Assembly: GCA_049487715.1 (NCBI GenBank)
Contig: CP150568.1
Location: forward strand, 434,001-498,000
Origin: Pycnococcus provasolii
Taxonomy: Eukaryota; Chlorophyta; Pseudoscourfieldiophyceae; Pseudoscourfieldiales
Direction of reading: 5' to 3'
DNA length: 64,000 nucleotides
A model generated the notes under the pieces. That model was not told where the DNA came from. It saw only the letters and a list, made by a program, of their open reading frames with translations, and did no database searches. The position numbers and the translations under genes were made by a program. This document shows positions 8,935-18,958 of the stretch, in pieces. Position 1 is the first letter of the stretch. Every line of letters begins with the position of its first letter.

Positions 8935-11900
8935 TTAGTCCTCGCTAGTGTCGCCAGAAACACGAGTGCTCAAGTATCTCACCGTGGCTAGCAGTGGAGC
9001 AAACGTGTTCGGCGCCATCATCTCAGAGCTCGAGCCATCTGATGAACTGGCTAAACTGTGCCTTGACTCCATCTCAAGACTCTCAAGAGCACGCACAGTC
9101 AACCTTAAGCTCTCACTCACATCTCGTCCAATTGCCAGGACACTTGCACATCCGCTCGCGAAAGTGTCAGGCAGCAGGAACAGGGCACCGGCATTCACGC
9201 TCGGCTCAAACACCACACCATCCATGCGGCACTGCGAAAACATGCGATCCAAATTCGCACCTCTCAATCTCGGATGGAAGCTGATGTCCGTCGTCACGAA
9301 GTTCCGCGTCGAAACCGACTCCACTCCTTGGTTGTCCTCAATCACCGTGTAGTCTCCTTCTGCACTACTCACGGCACCTCGGCACACGTGGTGCAACATT
9401 TCGAAATGGCTCTGCGCTGTTGACATGTGGCACTTGATGTCCACTGCCCACAGCTGCACCTTGCCCTCCATTGTCGTGAGTGCCACAAACTCAACGGAAA
9501 CATGTCCCACGGCACCAGCCTTGAATGCCGCACTTGCAATCGCCTGTGAAGCTTCCACAACGCTCTCGTGGGGAACCACCTGCTGCGGAAATGCGTAGCC
9601 AACGGCCGAGTAGCTTGGGCAGAAGATCTGCTCGCACGTGCTGAGCAGATCCACACGACCACTTCCGGGATGTACAAACACGTTTGCAACGGGAGATCCC
9701 ATCACGTCGTTCGGAACCGCCTCAATCACACCGCCAACGCGCGCTAAACTGGCCAAGTAACCGGATAGTTTGCCGTGCCGTGACGCGCTCACAACCTCCG
9801 TCGCCGCGTCGAGAGAGCCTGAGATGAGCGGTGCCAGCACATCCACGGCACGCCCGAGCGCCTGCTCCTGAGGCGCGGCGGCACGCTGCAGGGCCAAAAT
9901 AACAGCCTGTGCCTTCTCGGGAAGCTTCGACAAGTCAACGTACGCCAAGCCGTGACCACTCAAGCACGCGTCAAGCTTTAGCAACCACCGTGGCGTGTGA
10001 GGGAATCGCACCATCAGGTCCGCGAGCACGTATCCGAGCTGAGCGCGATCACTCAGCTGTCGAACGGCTGACGCCGACGTCGACGGCGCACTGTCTCCAT
10101 CCGTGGGAGCTGGCGTAGGATCGTCCGTCGCGCGTTCGGAATCCGAAGCAGGCCACCACTCTCTCTCATCCAAAGGACTCAGCGCGACGCCAGGAGCGGT
10201 CATCGCACCCGCCGTGGAGAAGAGGTGTCTTGCAACACTCTTCTGGTGAAGCACACTTGCCGCGAGCGGATGCGGACCTAGAACGGGAATGTTGAGCATA
10301 GTGCTGAGCCAGATGTCGTCCACATCAGCATGCCACGGCACAAGCACCGCGGGCTTGTCGCCAATGAACGTCATGATGCGCTTCAGCGCCCGGGGAGAAC
10401 TCAGCAACACCGAGGACAGGCTCGCGTGCGCCGGCATGCGGTGGCGATTCTCCGGAACCACCACGCGGTATCTCACGTGCGCACCATCCTCGGGCAGATT
10501 GACCGCTCCGCTTCCAGTCGTATAGAGCTCGTCCTCCGAGCCGAACTCAAGCAGCTTGTGCATGTAACCCTCCACCGCGTCGCCAAGCTCGCACGGCGAC
10601 ACGTAGATCACCTCAACGTTCGGGTCAGTGCAGCGCGCGAGACGGCCGATCTGAGCATTCTGCTTCGCGTGCAAGTCTCCCGCCTCGAATTCGCGGCTCG
10701 CGGCGGTGGAGAAGGATGGAACGTGCACCTCCACGCGCCGCGTCTCGCCGCTCGCCAGCTTCTCCCAGTTTTCGTGCAGATTATTCTGAAGCTCCACGAA
10801 GTGCCGTGCGCGTGCATTTCGCATCGCCGACATCGCCTGCAGGGCGCGGTTGCGCAGCATGAACAGTCTCCACCTCGCCTGGACATGTCGTGCCGCGGCA
10901 TCCTTGAGCTGAAGTTCGCGGTAGAATCGCCGCGTTGTCACGCCACGCTGCCGTGCCTGGATTTGTGCGGCTGCCCTCTCCCGTGCCTCCTGCTCCGCCA
11001 TGAGTTCCTTGCGATGTTCGCTCGTCGACACCAGCGCACGCACCTGCGTGGCATTCGTTACGCACGCGAGCAGCTCATCCAGGCTAGGTTCGCGCGGGAT
11101 GTTCGCCGCAGTCTGGTCGCGGATGTACAGCGCGAGGTCTGCGAGAGACTTGCCGTCGACGACCGCAAGCGGAACTGCGGAGTCGAAGCATACGTCCGCA
11201 AGGCGCTGAACGAGTGGCACGAGGAAGTCGGTCCAGATGTGCACGTACGCTCGTCGGAACGACTCGTACTCGGGGGTGGACGACAGCACCTTGCCTCTGC
11301 GGATGAGAAACTCGTGCAGAGAGTGCTGATCCATGAGCTTGTGAAATGCCGACTGCGTCGGTGCCGCAGGAGCGGGTGCCGGCGCGACTGCCGCTTGTTC
11401 GTCGTCGAGAGACGGCGGCTTCTCAGGCCATGCCCACCGGTCGACGGGAGGCGTGGACATGAGCGCGCGCGGCGGCGGCTTCGCCACAGGACCAGCCGTA
11501 GCAGCAGCCTCCGCCGGATTCAGCGCCGGCGTTTTCGTGTCGAACTTGACGTGCGTCAGCGGGAAGCTCCACTTTTCAGTCCTTCCTCCCGCATCCTCGT
11601 CCCAGTCGCGCGTGGATGCCGACGCGGCTGCCGCGGCCATGTATCCGTTGTGTATTGCGGCGCGTCGCGTTCGGAACAGCTCGCCGTCTACCCTGGCTGC
11701 GCGCAGAAAGTCCTCGATCGCCGTTCCTCCGTACGGCAGCAGTCCACGCTGCGCAAGCTCGAGTGCGCCGAGGTCTGCCAAGTCGGCGTCGAGGGGTGGC
11801 GGTTCGTGCTCCGGGTCGTGTCTCAGTTCGTGGCTCGGCACGGCGACGGGCTTCGTCGTCTTGGCTGTCGCGACGGGTCCCTGCGGCTGCGGTCGGAACG

Positions 11901-12417
11901 TCACGGCGACGCCTGCCGAGCGACCTCCCTTAGGCACGGGAGCCAGCGGCACTCCGTACCTGTCGTGAAGCATGCGCCGGCTGTCCGCCGCCTCGGGGTG
12001 GAGGAGCAGTCTTCTGAGGGAGTGGCTGACTGCGTCGTTTTGCGGATGCTGCCTTCCCGCGCCGAATCCAAAACCTGCGTGCGCTCTCGCGTATTCGGAC
12101 GTCGTTCCGAGCCGGCCTCCGCCTTTCACCTGCACGCGTCTTCTGCCTCCTCCCCCAGCTCCCCCCGCGGTTGGCGGTGGCGAAGCCTGTTCCTCGATGA
12201 GCACGCTCGCGAGTTCCTCCGCATTCGTTCGCAGCGCGAGTTCGGCGTCGTGCAGCGCGGCATCGAGTTGTAGCGACGCTTCGAGCGGGTCGACAACTTG
12301 ACCCGTATCTTCCGCGGCTCCGAGTTGCGCGCGCACTTGCTTGAGGTCGGAGAGAGCGCGGAGCACGACGTGGCCCAGCTTCTCGCCGAGAGGGAGCGCA
12401 CCTCCTGAAGACGCCAT
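8935..12417 (-). CDS. IQCH: IQCH-like protein (IQ motifs plus ATP-grasp-like domain)
   Basis: The product is 1160 aa from the ATG at 12417 (codons above it contain no ATG). Residues ~1-350 are Ala/Pro-rich with little order. A helical region with two IQ-type segments (about 483-503, AQIQARQRGVTTRRF, and about 506-526) should bind calmodulin-like proteins. The C-terminal half (about 640-1080) matches the ATP-grasp-like part of IQ-motif-containing H: the LVPWHADVDDIWLSTMLNIP segment, followed by the LLKLDACLSGHGLAYVDL lysine region. In animals IQCH is a sperm/cilium protein and orthologues track with flagella. Kinase-like or ligase activity is unproven. Family call from remembered sequence pattern. 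Confidence 0.72.
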   Translation of the reverse strand: MASSGGALPLGEKLGHVVLRALSDLKQVRAQLGAAEDTGQVVDPLEASLQLDAALHDAELALRTNAEELASVLIEEQASPPPTAGGAGGGGRRRVQVKGGGRLGTTSEYARAHAGFGFGAGRQHPQNDAVSHSLRRLLLHPEAADSRRMLHDRYGVPLAPVPKGGRSAGVAVTFRPQPQGPVATAKTTKPVAVPSHELRHDPEHEPPPLDADLADLGALELAQRGLLPYGGTAIEDFLRAARVDGELFRTRRAAIHNGYMAAAAASASTRDWDEDAGGRTEKWSFPLTHVKFDTKTPALNPAEAAATAGPVAKPPPRALMSTPPVDRWAWPEKPPSLDDEQAAVAPAPAPAAPTQSAFHKLMDQHSLHEFLIRRGKVLSSTPEYESFRRAYVHIWTDFLVPLVQRLADVCFDSAVPLAVVDGKSLADLALYIRDQTAANIPREPSLDELLACVTNATQVRALVSTSEHRKELMAEQEARERAAAQIQARQRGVTTRRFYRELQLKDAAARHVQARWRLFMLRNRALQAMSAMRNARARHFVELQNNLHENWEKLASGETRRVEVHVPSFSTAASREFEAGDLHAKQNAQIGRLARCTDPNVEVIYVSPCELGDAVEGYMHKLLEFGSEDELYTTGSGAVNLPEDGAHVRYRVVVPENRHRMPAHASLSSVLLSSPRALKRIMTFIGDKPAVLVPWHADVDDIWLSTMLNIPVLGPHPLAASVLHQKSVARHLFSTAGAMTAPGVALSPLDEREWWPASDSERATDDPTPAPTDGDSAPSTSASAVRQLSDRAQLGYVLADLMVRFPHTPRWLLKLDACLSGHGLAYVDLSKLPEKAQAVILALQRAAAPQEQALGRAVDVLAPLISGSLDAATEVVSASRHGKLSGYLASLARVGGVIEAVPNDVMGSPVANVFVHPGSGRVDLLSTCEQIFCPSYSAVGYAFPQQVVPHESVVEASQAIASAAFKAGAVGHVSVEFVALTTMEGKVQLWAVDIKCHMSTAQSHFEMLHHVCRGAVSSAEGDYTVIEDNQGVESVSTRNFVTTDISFHPRLRGANLDRMFSQCRMDGVVFEPSVNAGALFLLPDTFASGCASVLAIGRDVSESLRLTVRALESLEMESRHSLASSSDGSSSEMMAPNTFAPLLATVRYLSTRVSGDTSED

Positions 12418-13751
12418 ACTTACCACGACACCGAGAGCTGCTCGAAGGACAGTACAGGCAGTTATGGCGTGGGCCCCGTCTTCGACTTGTAAACCTTGTC
12501 GTTGTCGTCTCCCCAAACCACTTTCGCAAGCAAACCAAACAAACGGGTCCTATTAAAATACTCCAAGGAGTCAGTCTCGCGAACACCAAACCTGAAAAGG
12601 GAAACCCACCCACATTCTTTTTTTTTCCAACTTCCTGGTAGAATATGGAACTGCTTGCGGACTTTGCGGTGAGCCGAACCGGCCGGCAAGGCACTACCCG
12701 TACGGTTAGTCGAAACGAATACCTTTACCGTATGGAAAGGTTGATTTCGCAAGAGCTTCGTGTCTACCAACTACATACAAGGTTCTCACTGTATGTACAT
12801 AACCCTTCGATTGATGTCTAGGGTATTGATTGGGGCAAGCTTATCGTAGTACTACCTTTACCGGGTAGTGTCTGGCTGTTAGCGACTTCACTCGTCCCCA
12901 GGGGTGGTACCCGGTACGGTAAAGAACACGAGCATCTGCATCATCTTGCATGAGTGCTGTCTCACTAAAAAGTAGTGGTCTGGCTGTTGAACGCGAGCCT
13001 TTGAGCTGGGTCAGACAAGCTCCAGGGGTCGTTCGTTGTGGGTCCCGCGACGGGGGACCCTCGACCCAAGAGACCCGGCAGCCCCCCGGGGGGAGTGGGT
13101 TATGGGTATTGGCCAGGGTTCAGCGGCTTGATCAATGAGGCTTTTAGATGCAAGAGGGAGCTCAGCCTGAGGAGGTCTGAACTCTGAAGCGCCAAGTTTT
13201 GTGTAAGGCAGGGACGTAAACGTCTTTACATGACGTCATGAACCTAAGTCTTAGCATAGTCTAAAGTTAGAACTCTATCGTAGAGGAGGAGGCTTCGTAG
13301 AGGGGATCCTGACCGGCTTCTTCTTGGCCCTTCTTCGCAGTGGGCTTCGCTCACTGCTCTTGCGTGACGGACATATACACCGGCCCGCGTCTTAACACAA
13401 CCTTAACACACACATACGTACGGTACATGTACTGTGAGCATATGTTATGTACAGTAGCGTGTTCCTATTGGTAACCATATTATTGGTGCACGGCGTCCAC
13501 TGTGCACGTGTTGTATTAAGTCTGCTGTAACGAAAACAAGTCGCAACAACCGGAGACCTCACTACCCTACGGCCAACGAAAGCGCCCTGATAGAGTGACA
13601 TCAAAATCATTTGCGCCATGTCTAAAAACGCGCTGCTGAATGGCACCGCTAAATGGGCTGAATGGTGAAAGTGAGTGGTGCGAATGAACGACCGTTGGAC
13701 AAACTAAAGTACACTCCATTACTGAATGAGAGGGATCTCAGATTTATACAT
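12418..13751. other. Unexplained 1.3-kb divergent/upstream spacer
   Basis: No open frame here looks coding. Recurring short words include TACCTTTACCG (about 12720 and 12853) and TCTGGCTGTT (about 12872 and 12978), each followed within about 40 bp by a CCAGGGG box or similar. Bases 13040-13110 are GC-rich with CCCGGG-type inverted words. It ends in an AT-richer stretch (13380-13680) with several GTACATGT-like palindromes. No tRNA or rRNA could be recognised. Confidence 0.45.
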
Positions 13752-14708
13752 TCACGACTTATCGTCGAGCCACATCAGGCCGAGGCGCGACAACAAGTAG
13801 TGCCCGGCACTGCGGTACTCTCCGGAGCTCTTCCGCTCGACGGAGTCGCCAGCGTGCTCGTCAGGAATGTCCATACTCGCTTCGAAGTCAGGATTCATGA
13901 ATACAACCAGACTGTGTCGAGCGTGTGAACCGTTCGTGACGCGGTGCAACGTGCTCTTCAGCTTCACACTCGCCTTTTCGGACCAGTACGCGGCCATATC
14001 GCCAAGGTTCACGAGAAGGTGTCCCGGTTTCGAGGGTGCGCACACCCACTCGCCGCCGGTGAACACGTCGAGACCCTGAGAATCTTGCGCCAGCAAAGTT
14101 AAAAAGCCACAGTCGGTGTGCGGACCGCATCCAAGCCACTTATCTTCGCTATTCGTTGCCACTTCGTGCAGAGCCTGATATCTGAGCATCACCATCTGCG
14201 CAACAGGTTCGCGTAGACGTTCCAAGAAGTAGTTTTCGGGCAAGTCGATCGCCATGGCGAGTCCGCGCGCGACTGCTCTTGCTGATTTTCTCACCGCCTC
14301 GAAGTACGGCTCTATGGCTGACTTCAGCTCGTCGTTCTCCTCGGGCCACTGGTTCGCGCCGTGCATGGGCGACGATCCGTGTTGTTCCGTCATTCCGATG
14401 ACGAACGACTCTTTGGCGTCGCGATACCCTTCTGTGCGTTTGCAGTTGTGCTTTCCGTCTTCGATGGCGTTGTACCCTCTGTAAAGCGGCGACTGAGTCG
14501 CGTCCAGGCGCCTTTTTTCTTCTGTAGGCTGTGCGAAGAACTTTTTGATTGCGTCGAAAGCGTTTTGCATGACTGCATCAGAGACGCCGTGGTCCTTGAT
14601 GTAGAAGAATCCGACGGTAAGACACGCGTGTCTGATGGATGCGACAGCTTCATAAAGTAAGTTGATTGACGACGACGACGACGACTCTGAAGAGGCGTCA
14701 ACGTCCAT
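13752..14708 (-). CDS. 2-oxoglutarate/Fe(II)-dependent dioxygenase, IPNS-like
   Basis: This 318-aa protein belongs to the isopenicillin-N-synthase-like oxygenases. The iron-binding triad is visible in GPHTDCGFLTLL (His and Asp) and STLHRV (distal His), and the 2OG-binding Arg in HARHSLVVF. The N-terminal non-haem domain is recognisable from SIRHACLTVGFFYIKDHGV onward. The usual start of this domain, an I-P-x-x-x-L-S word, is absent in this frame but occurs in an overlapping frame just upstream (EIPTVSLSALL, with its own ATG at 14794). This suggests either a frameshift or a truncated N-terminus. Substrate is unknown; relatives act on hormones, specialised metabolites and antibiotics. Confidence 0.85.
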   Translation of the reverse strand: MDVDASSESSSSSSINLLYEAVASIRHACLTVGFFYIKDHGVSDAVMQNAFDAIKKFFAQPTEEKRRLDATQSPLYRGYNAIEDGKHNCKRTEGYRDAKESFVIGMTEQHGSSPMHGANQWPEENDELKSAIEPYFEAVRKSARAVARGLAMAIDLPENYFLERLREPVAQMVMLRYQALHEVATNSEDKWLGCGPHTDCGFLTLLAQDSQGLDVFTGGEWVCAPSKPGHLLVNLGDMAAYWSEKASVKLKSTLHRVTNGSHARHSLVVFMNPDFEASMDIPDEHAGDSVERKSSGEYRSAGHYLLSRLGLMWLDDKS

Positions 14709-15019
14709 CTCCGAAGGACACAGGGTCGAAGGAGCGCAGATAAAGAAACGGTAGGTATCTCAGAAACGCGATCTAAAAGAGCCTGACCAGACATAGGATT
14801 CTTCTCTCCATGGCCAAAACCTGAAGCGATTGTAAAACGATGCGATGTGATGTGAATTGTGATGGGAACTTATTTCCCCGACCTTTCAACCCCCTATAAT
14901 CTTTTTTTCTAAAATCTGTTTTTTTTTCTAAAATCTTTTTTTGTGTTAACAATCCTGTGGTGGAGATCACACCCCCTCCCCTAAAGGTTTTATCCAGATC
15001 ACTTTTCGGTGTTCTCTCC
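14709..15019. other. Divergent spacer with oligo-T repeats
   Basis: This spacer lies between the divergent oxygenase and DUF4336 genes. It contains three copies of an oligo-T plus CTAAAATC unit (about 14900-14945). The possible oxygenase N-terminus in the shifted frame lies at 14709-14794. Confidence 0.5.
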
Positions 15020-15130
15020 ATGAACATGTCCGTGCCTGTGCGTACTACCTTTCAGATGCGTCCGTATGTTTATGGGGGTCATGTTGGTTCATCCCTACCA
15101 CACATTCATGCGCGATTCTCCATGGTCTCT

Positions 15131-15163
<33 letters not shown>

Positions 15164-16465
15164 CGGTGCAGGGCTCATCGCATGACTTACACTTCTATGC
15201 AGGCGACGTCACGCCTCGAGGGTGTCACAAACAATTTCACGAGTGATGACGAAGGTGGTGATTTCAGTCCTAATATCCGTGATGAAGACGGCCTTGGAAG
15301 CGTACTTCCTCGGCGCTCATTAGTTCTGCGAATCGCGTCAATCGCGTCGGCGCTCGCTGCTGCACCGTTAGCCGCCGCGCAGGCGGCGGAAGATCGGACA
15401 TTCTTCGCGTGCTGGCCGCCGTTCTACGACCCCATCTGCGGAATCGGAACGAGAACGACCGTGCGCAACGAACTCGTTCCCAACAAGATATGGGACTTCA
15501 TACAGGCGCAGACCATCGGGCCCATCAGCGCAACCATACGCAGTGTCGCGGTGAAACTCAACGACGGATCCGTATGGCTGCAGAACCCAGTCGCGCCTAC
15601 CGAGGAATTTTTCAAACTTCTTGACGAAATAGGACCCGTGAAGCACATCGTCATCTCCACATATGCGATCGAACACAAGGCATACGCAGCCGACGTGCAC
15701 AAGAAATATCCAAGCGCTAAGGTGTACGTCACGCCCAAGCAGAAAACCGTGCCGCTCGACTTGCCCTTACCTCTGCTTGGAATTCCTGTCGACGGCATCT
15801 TAGACGAAGGCGAAACCTTGGTTGACGGAACCAAGGCACCATGGGCGAATGAACTCGACTGCGCGATCCTAGCGTATGATAACAAGGAAGCTGGCGCTGT
15901 GCCAATAGTTGAGGCAGCATTCTTTCACAAACAAAGCAAGTCTCTGATCGTCACAGATGCTGTCGAGCGAATTCAGCGCCAACCACCTACGGATATCGTT
16001 AGGACGGATCTGCTGCTGGGACTCGCACCCGATATCCCCGGCGGACCGCCTGCGGAGGACACGCCTGAGAACCGCTTACGCGGTTGGGCAAAAATGTGCC
16101 TGCTCGTACAATTCTTCCAGCCATCGAAATCAAGTCCGAGTAAGGAAGGGTCTACATTCGAATTGGAGTGGCGCGATGGCTATCTCGAGGACTTTGACAA
16201 TCTTGCTGAGACAACGTTTGTCGCACCAATCGTGAGATATCTCGTCTACTCGAAAAACCCTTCCGCCGTGATTGATTGGGTGGATCGCATCACAACGCGG
16301 TACGACTTTGAGCAGGTGATTCCCGCGCACTACACGGCGCCCATTCCAATCAACCGCGAAGAGTTCAGTCGGTGCTTCGATTTTCTTCGTGAGGGTAAGA
16401 CGCCACCACCACTTCCTGATGCGGATACTAAGCTGCTCCGCGACGGCAACGAGTTTCCTCTCTAA
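15020..16465 (+). CDS. DUF4336 plastid protein with twin-arginine lumen signal
   Basis: The call is for 481 aa from the first ATG of the open frame (15020; the frame opens slightly upstream without an ATG). Residues ~1-90 form a Ser/Ala/Arg-rich transit-type extension with an alanine run. They are followed by RRSLVLRIASIASAL and an AAAQAAE cleavage-like site, a twin-arginine signal typical of the thylakoid lumen. The mature part starts with FFACWPPFYDPICGIGTRTTVRNEL and contains NPVAPTEEF, IVISTYAIEHK-like and IPAHYTAPI segments characteristic of DUF4336. This family is shared by plants, algae and cyanobacteria and resembles metallo-beta-lactamase folds. The biochemical role is not known. The gene is convergent with Pelota. 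Confidence 0.85.
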
Positions 16466-16621
16466 AAACGGACAGCCAGATCTCCCGCTCGCTCGTTCGG
16501 CGTAAAGCGCATCACTTGGTGTTACGATTGTTTGATTTTTTCTTTGTGTCAATTCTGTGACTACCGTATAATTCATACAAGGGGGTCACATCATATAACG
16601 AGGATTTATTTACACTGTGAA

Positions 16622-17890
16622 CTACGACGTGACAAGCTCAGGCGCGTATTCTCTCAAGAGGCGCTGCGGATCGTCCTCTTCTTCCAGCTCAGGCATCGGA
16701 TAGCGGAGCACTGCCGCGACACCGCTCAGTTGCGCCAGCTGCTTGCCAGACTCGTGGCACGAGGAAAAGACGAGCGCCGCACCACCCGCCGCCTCGACGT
16801 CCGACACGGCACGGCTCCACCGCATTCGCGCGGCAATTCCCGCCTTGGCAGGACGCACAACCTCGTCGAGAACGAGGAGTGTTTCTACCGCGCCCGCCTC
16901 CACCGCCGCGAGCACGTGCCCAGGCCCGTAGAAAGCGCGTTCCGGGTTGTGCGACAGACATCGCTGAAACTTGGCCATAGCTGCAACATCCTGTGCCGCT
17001 TTCGTATCCGCGACACGCGGGGCCACGACGGGATCCTCGAGCAGGTCGCTGACGCATCTCATGGCAACGCTGCTGGCGGTGGCAAGGATGCGGCGCGAGC
17101 GCAAGCACGTGACGAGTGGTGCTGGGAGCGCACCTCCTGCGGTACTGTCTTGACATGCCGCGTCGAGCGCGGACGACACAGCCTCCTTGTGAAATCCTGG
17201 ACCGGCAATCACGAGGCACCGTATGTCACTCCATCGCTCTGGCGGATCAAGCGCGCGCGCGAGTGATTCCACGCACCTTTCGTAGAACTTTGCCACCGCT
17301 CGCTCGTGTCCCGCCAAAGCACCCGCGCCTCGCTTGCGAGGCAGCGCAACCTCAATGCGGCTTCGGCACGTGCTGACTGCGCCGCCGACGAGCGCGACGA
17401 GTGCCGTTCCCTCGCCGACAAGCAGCACGGCAACATCTGCATTTTTCGTCGGGTCGCACGCCTCCTCAAGTCGCCGCAGAAGAAGTGGGTCCCACTCATT
17501 CTTTTCGATGCGAAACTTGCGCTTCAGCTCCAGTTCAAGCGTGTGATACGAGCCAACGCGCACGTGCTCGTTTTCTGCGCACACTTTTCCTCTGCACCTC
17601 AACTCGAGTGCATCCGGGTCAAACTCCGTCGCCTCAACTTTGACGCTGAGTGGAAGTGTGACGCGTTCCGTCGCCGTCGACTTTGCTCTCCCTGCTCCGT
17701 CCTGTCCACTCGATTTTCCGTTGTCCTTTTTGACGTTGCGCACGGTGAGTGTTCGCAGAACGTCCCCCGGCGCGACGAGCTGGTACACCTGCCACATGTC
17801 CTCCGGCACGTCCGCGACGAGCTCGACCCACCCCCCTACGGGCACGCCGTCTGCGCGTGCTTGTTCGATATCCTTTTTGACGAGCTTCAT
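16622..17890 (-). CDS. PELO: Pelota / Dom34 ribosome-rescue factor
   Basis: The product is 422 aa from the ATG at 17890 (MKLVKKDI, the typical Pelota start). Pelota with Hbs1 splits stalled ribosomes in no-go and non-stop decay. The N-terminal Sm-like domain includes VPEDMWQVYQLVAPGDVLRTLTVR and ERVTLPLSVKVE. The central domain (about 135-265) and C-terminal eRF1_3-like domain (FYGPGHVLAAVEAGAVETLLVLDEV) are present. As expected, there is no GGQ motif. TGTAA lies about 10 bp past the stop (TTACA at 16610-16614, plus strand). The central domain carries an Ala/Arg-rich loop. Length is slightly above the usual ~385 aa. Confidence 0.95.
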   Translation of the reverse strand: MKLVKKDIEQARADGVPVGGWVELVADVPEDMWQVYQLVAPGDVLRTLTVRNVKKDNGKSSGQDGAGRAKSTATERVTLPLSVKVEATEFDPDALELRCRGKVCAENEHVRVGSYHTLELELKRKFRIEKNEWDPLLLRRLEEACDPTKNADVAVLLVGEGTALVALVGGAVSTCRSRIEVALPRKRGAGALAGHERAVAKFYERCVESLARALDPPERWSDIRCLVIAGPGFHKEAVSSALDAACQDSTAGGALPAPLVTCLRSRRILATASSVAMRCVSDLLEDPVVAPRVADTKAAQDVAAMAKFQRCLSHNPERAFYGPGHVLAAVEAGAVETLLVLDEVVRPAKAGIAARMRWSRAVSDVEAAGGAALVFSSCHESGKQLAQLSGVAAVLRYPMPELEEEDDPQRLLREYAPELVTS

Positions 17891-17979
17891 AGGCAACAGT
17901 TGTATTTTCGCGCTAAGTAGGGTACCTTGTTATGCTGTTTGTTTGTTTGTTCGTTCGTTTGTTTGTTTTATTGATTGAT

Positions 17980-18291
17980 TTATTTGGTAAACGTCGTCGC
18001 CGAGACGTCTCTGGTGAGCAGAGGTCGTGAGACGTATAAGGCAGCTGCCGCTAAAAGGAGAAGGATTCCAATCAAAGCCGACGCAAAGAAGATATCGGTA
18101 CGCGTCAGATGTCCCCGAGGTGCGACGACACGCCCACGAGCGTTGCGTTGCCCTAACCCTGATTGTTTCTTTTCAATTTTTTTCTCACGAACGAACTGCG
18201 CGTGTTTTTCACGCTTGCCGTGAGCACGTCGAGCCTCTGACGCACGGTTACTTAGAGGCGCACGACTACCGGACGCATCCGACTTGCCCAT
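17980..18291 (-). CDS. Small tail-anchored membrane protein, unknown
   Basis: The 103-aa product from the ATG at 18291 has a strongly basic, hydrophilic N-terminal two-thirds (Lys/Arg/His-rich with EKHAQFVREKKIEKK). It ends with a single hydrophobic segment (IFFASALIGILLLLAAAALYV) and a short tail. This layout fits a tail-anchored ER or organelle protein, comparable in size to SERP/RAMP4-type proteins, but the sequence does not clearly match that family. It follows Pelota on the same strand, separated by an 89-bp T-rich spacer. Confidence 0.5.
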   Translation of the reverse strand: MGKSDASGSRAPLSNRASEARRAHGKREKHAQFVREKKIEKKQSGLGQRNARGRVVAPRGHLTRTDIFFASALIGILLLLAAAALYVSRPLLTRDVSATTFTK

Positions 18292-18958
18292 GCAACGTTC
18301 CAAAGGAGAGCCACGTACTATTAAAAGTGAAAGTGTTGTTAGACAAAGATGCTGCACCTGCACGCGTACAACAAGGCTGAGCTGTACCACACGCTCTAAG
18401 AGGACTGACTGCTACTCTTACGAGCTTCGCGACGACGACCCTAGCTAGAGCCTCAGCGTTTTCGGAGCAAAGGGTCGAGATGAAATCGAAATGGCGATCC
18501 GACCCGATCCGTGTCAGCCGTTGTGTTTTTGAAAACAAACCCGAAATAAGAAATAAGAAAGGGGTTGGATTTGATTTAGGGGTTGGATTTAACCTTAGAG
18601 TAGTTCGGGGTTACCCTGGCTTGGGGCAAGCTACTTAAGGTTAGGTGGGCAAGCTTGCCTGGCCTACAAGGTGGCGGCCGGTGGTTCAGGTGGCGGCCGG
18701 TGGTTTTAAGACGTCGAGTATGTAATAAGGTGGTCAAGAATACTTCTGAATACGACGGGTCCCGAACGCGAACCTGCAAGAACCACCCTTGCAAGCTGGG
18801 GAGTCTGTCTTTCCCAGGCTCACCGGAGGATTTTAGGACGGCTGACGACGACACATACAGTACACGCATTCCCATTGAGCGGCCTCATTGAGCGCCGGCA
18901 AGTGTCATCGTTCGTGTGTGTGTGCGTGTGTGTGTCAGAGTCCGTCCATTGTCATCTG
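18292..18958. other. Divergent spacer with tandem GC-rich repeat
   Basis: The spacer lies upstream of both the tail-anchored gene and the LPMO gene. It contains repeated GGGGTTGGATTT words (about 18558-18592), a CTTAAGGTTAGG box (about 18635) and two exact copies of a 16-bp unit, GTGGCGGCCGGTGGTT (18671-18686 and 18690-18705). TG/GT repeats lie in the LPMO leader (about 18913-18935). No gene is seen. Confidence 0.5.

Noticed and set aside
10330-12273. Long plus-strand open frame (647 codons) inside the IQCH-like gene
   Set aside because: It is antisense to a conserved protein, Arg/His-rich and a by-product of GC-rich codons; no family motif.
12900-13400. tRNA or rRNA fragment in the GC-rich spacer
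   Set aside because: No cloverleaf, A/B box pair or conserved rRNA word could be recognised by eye.
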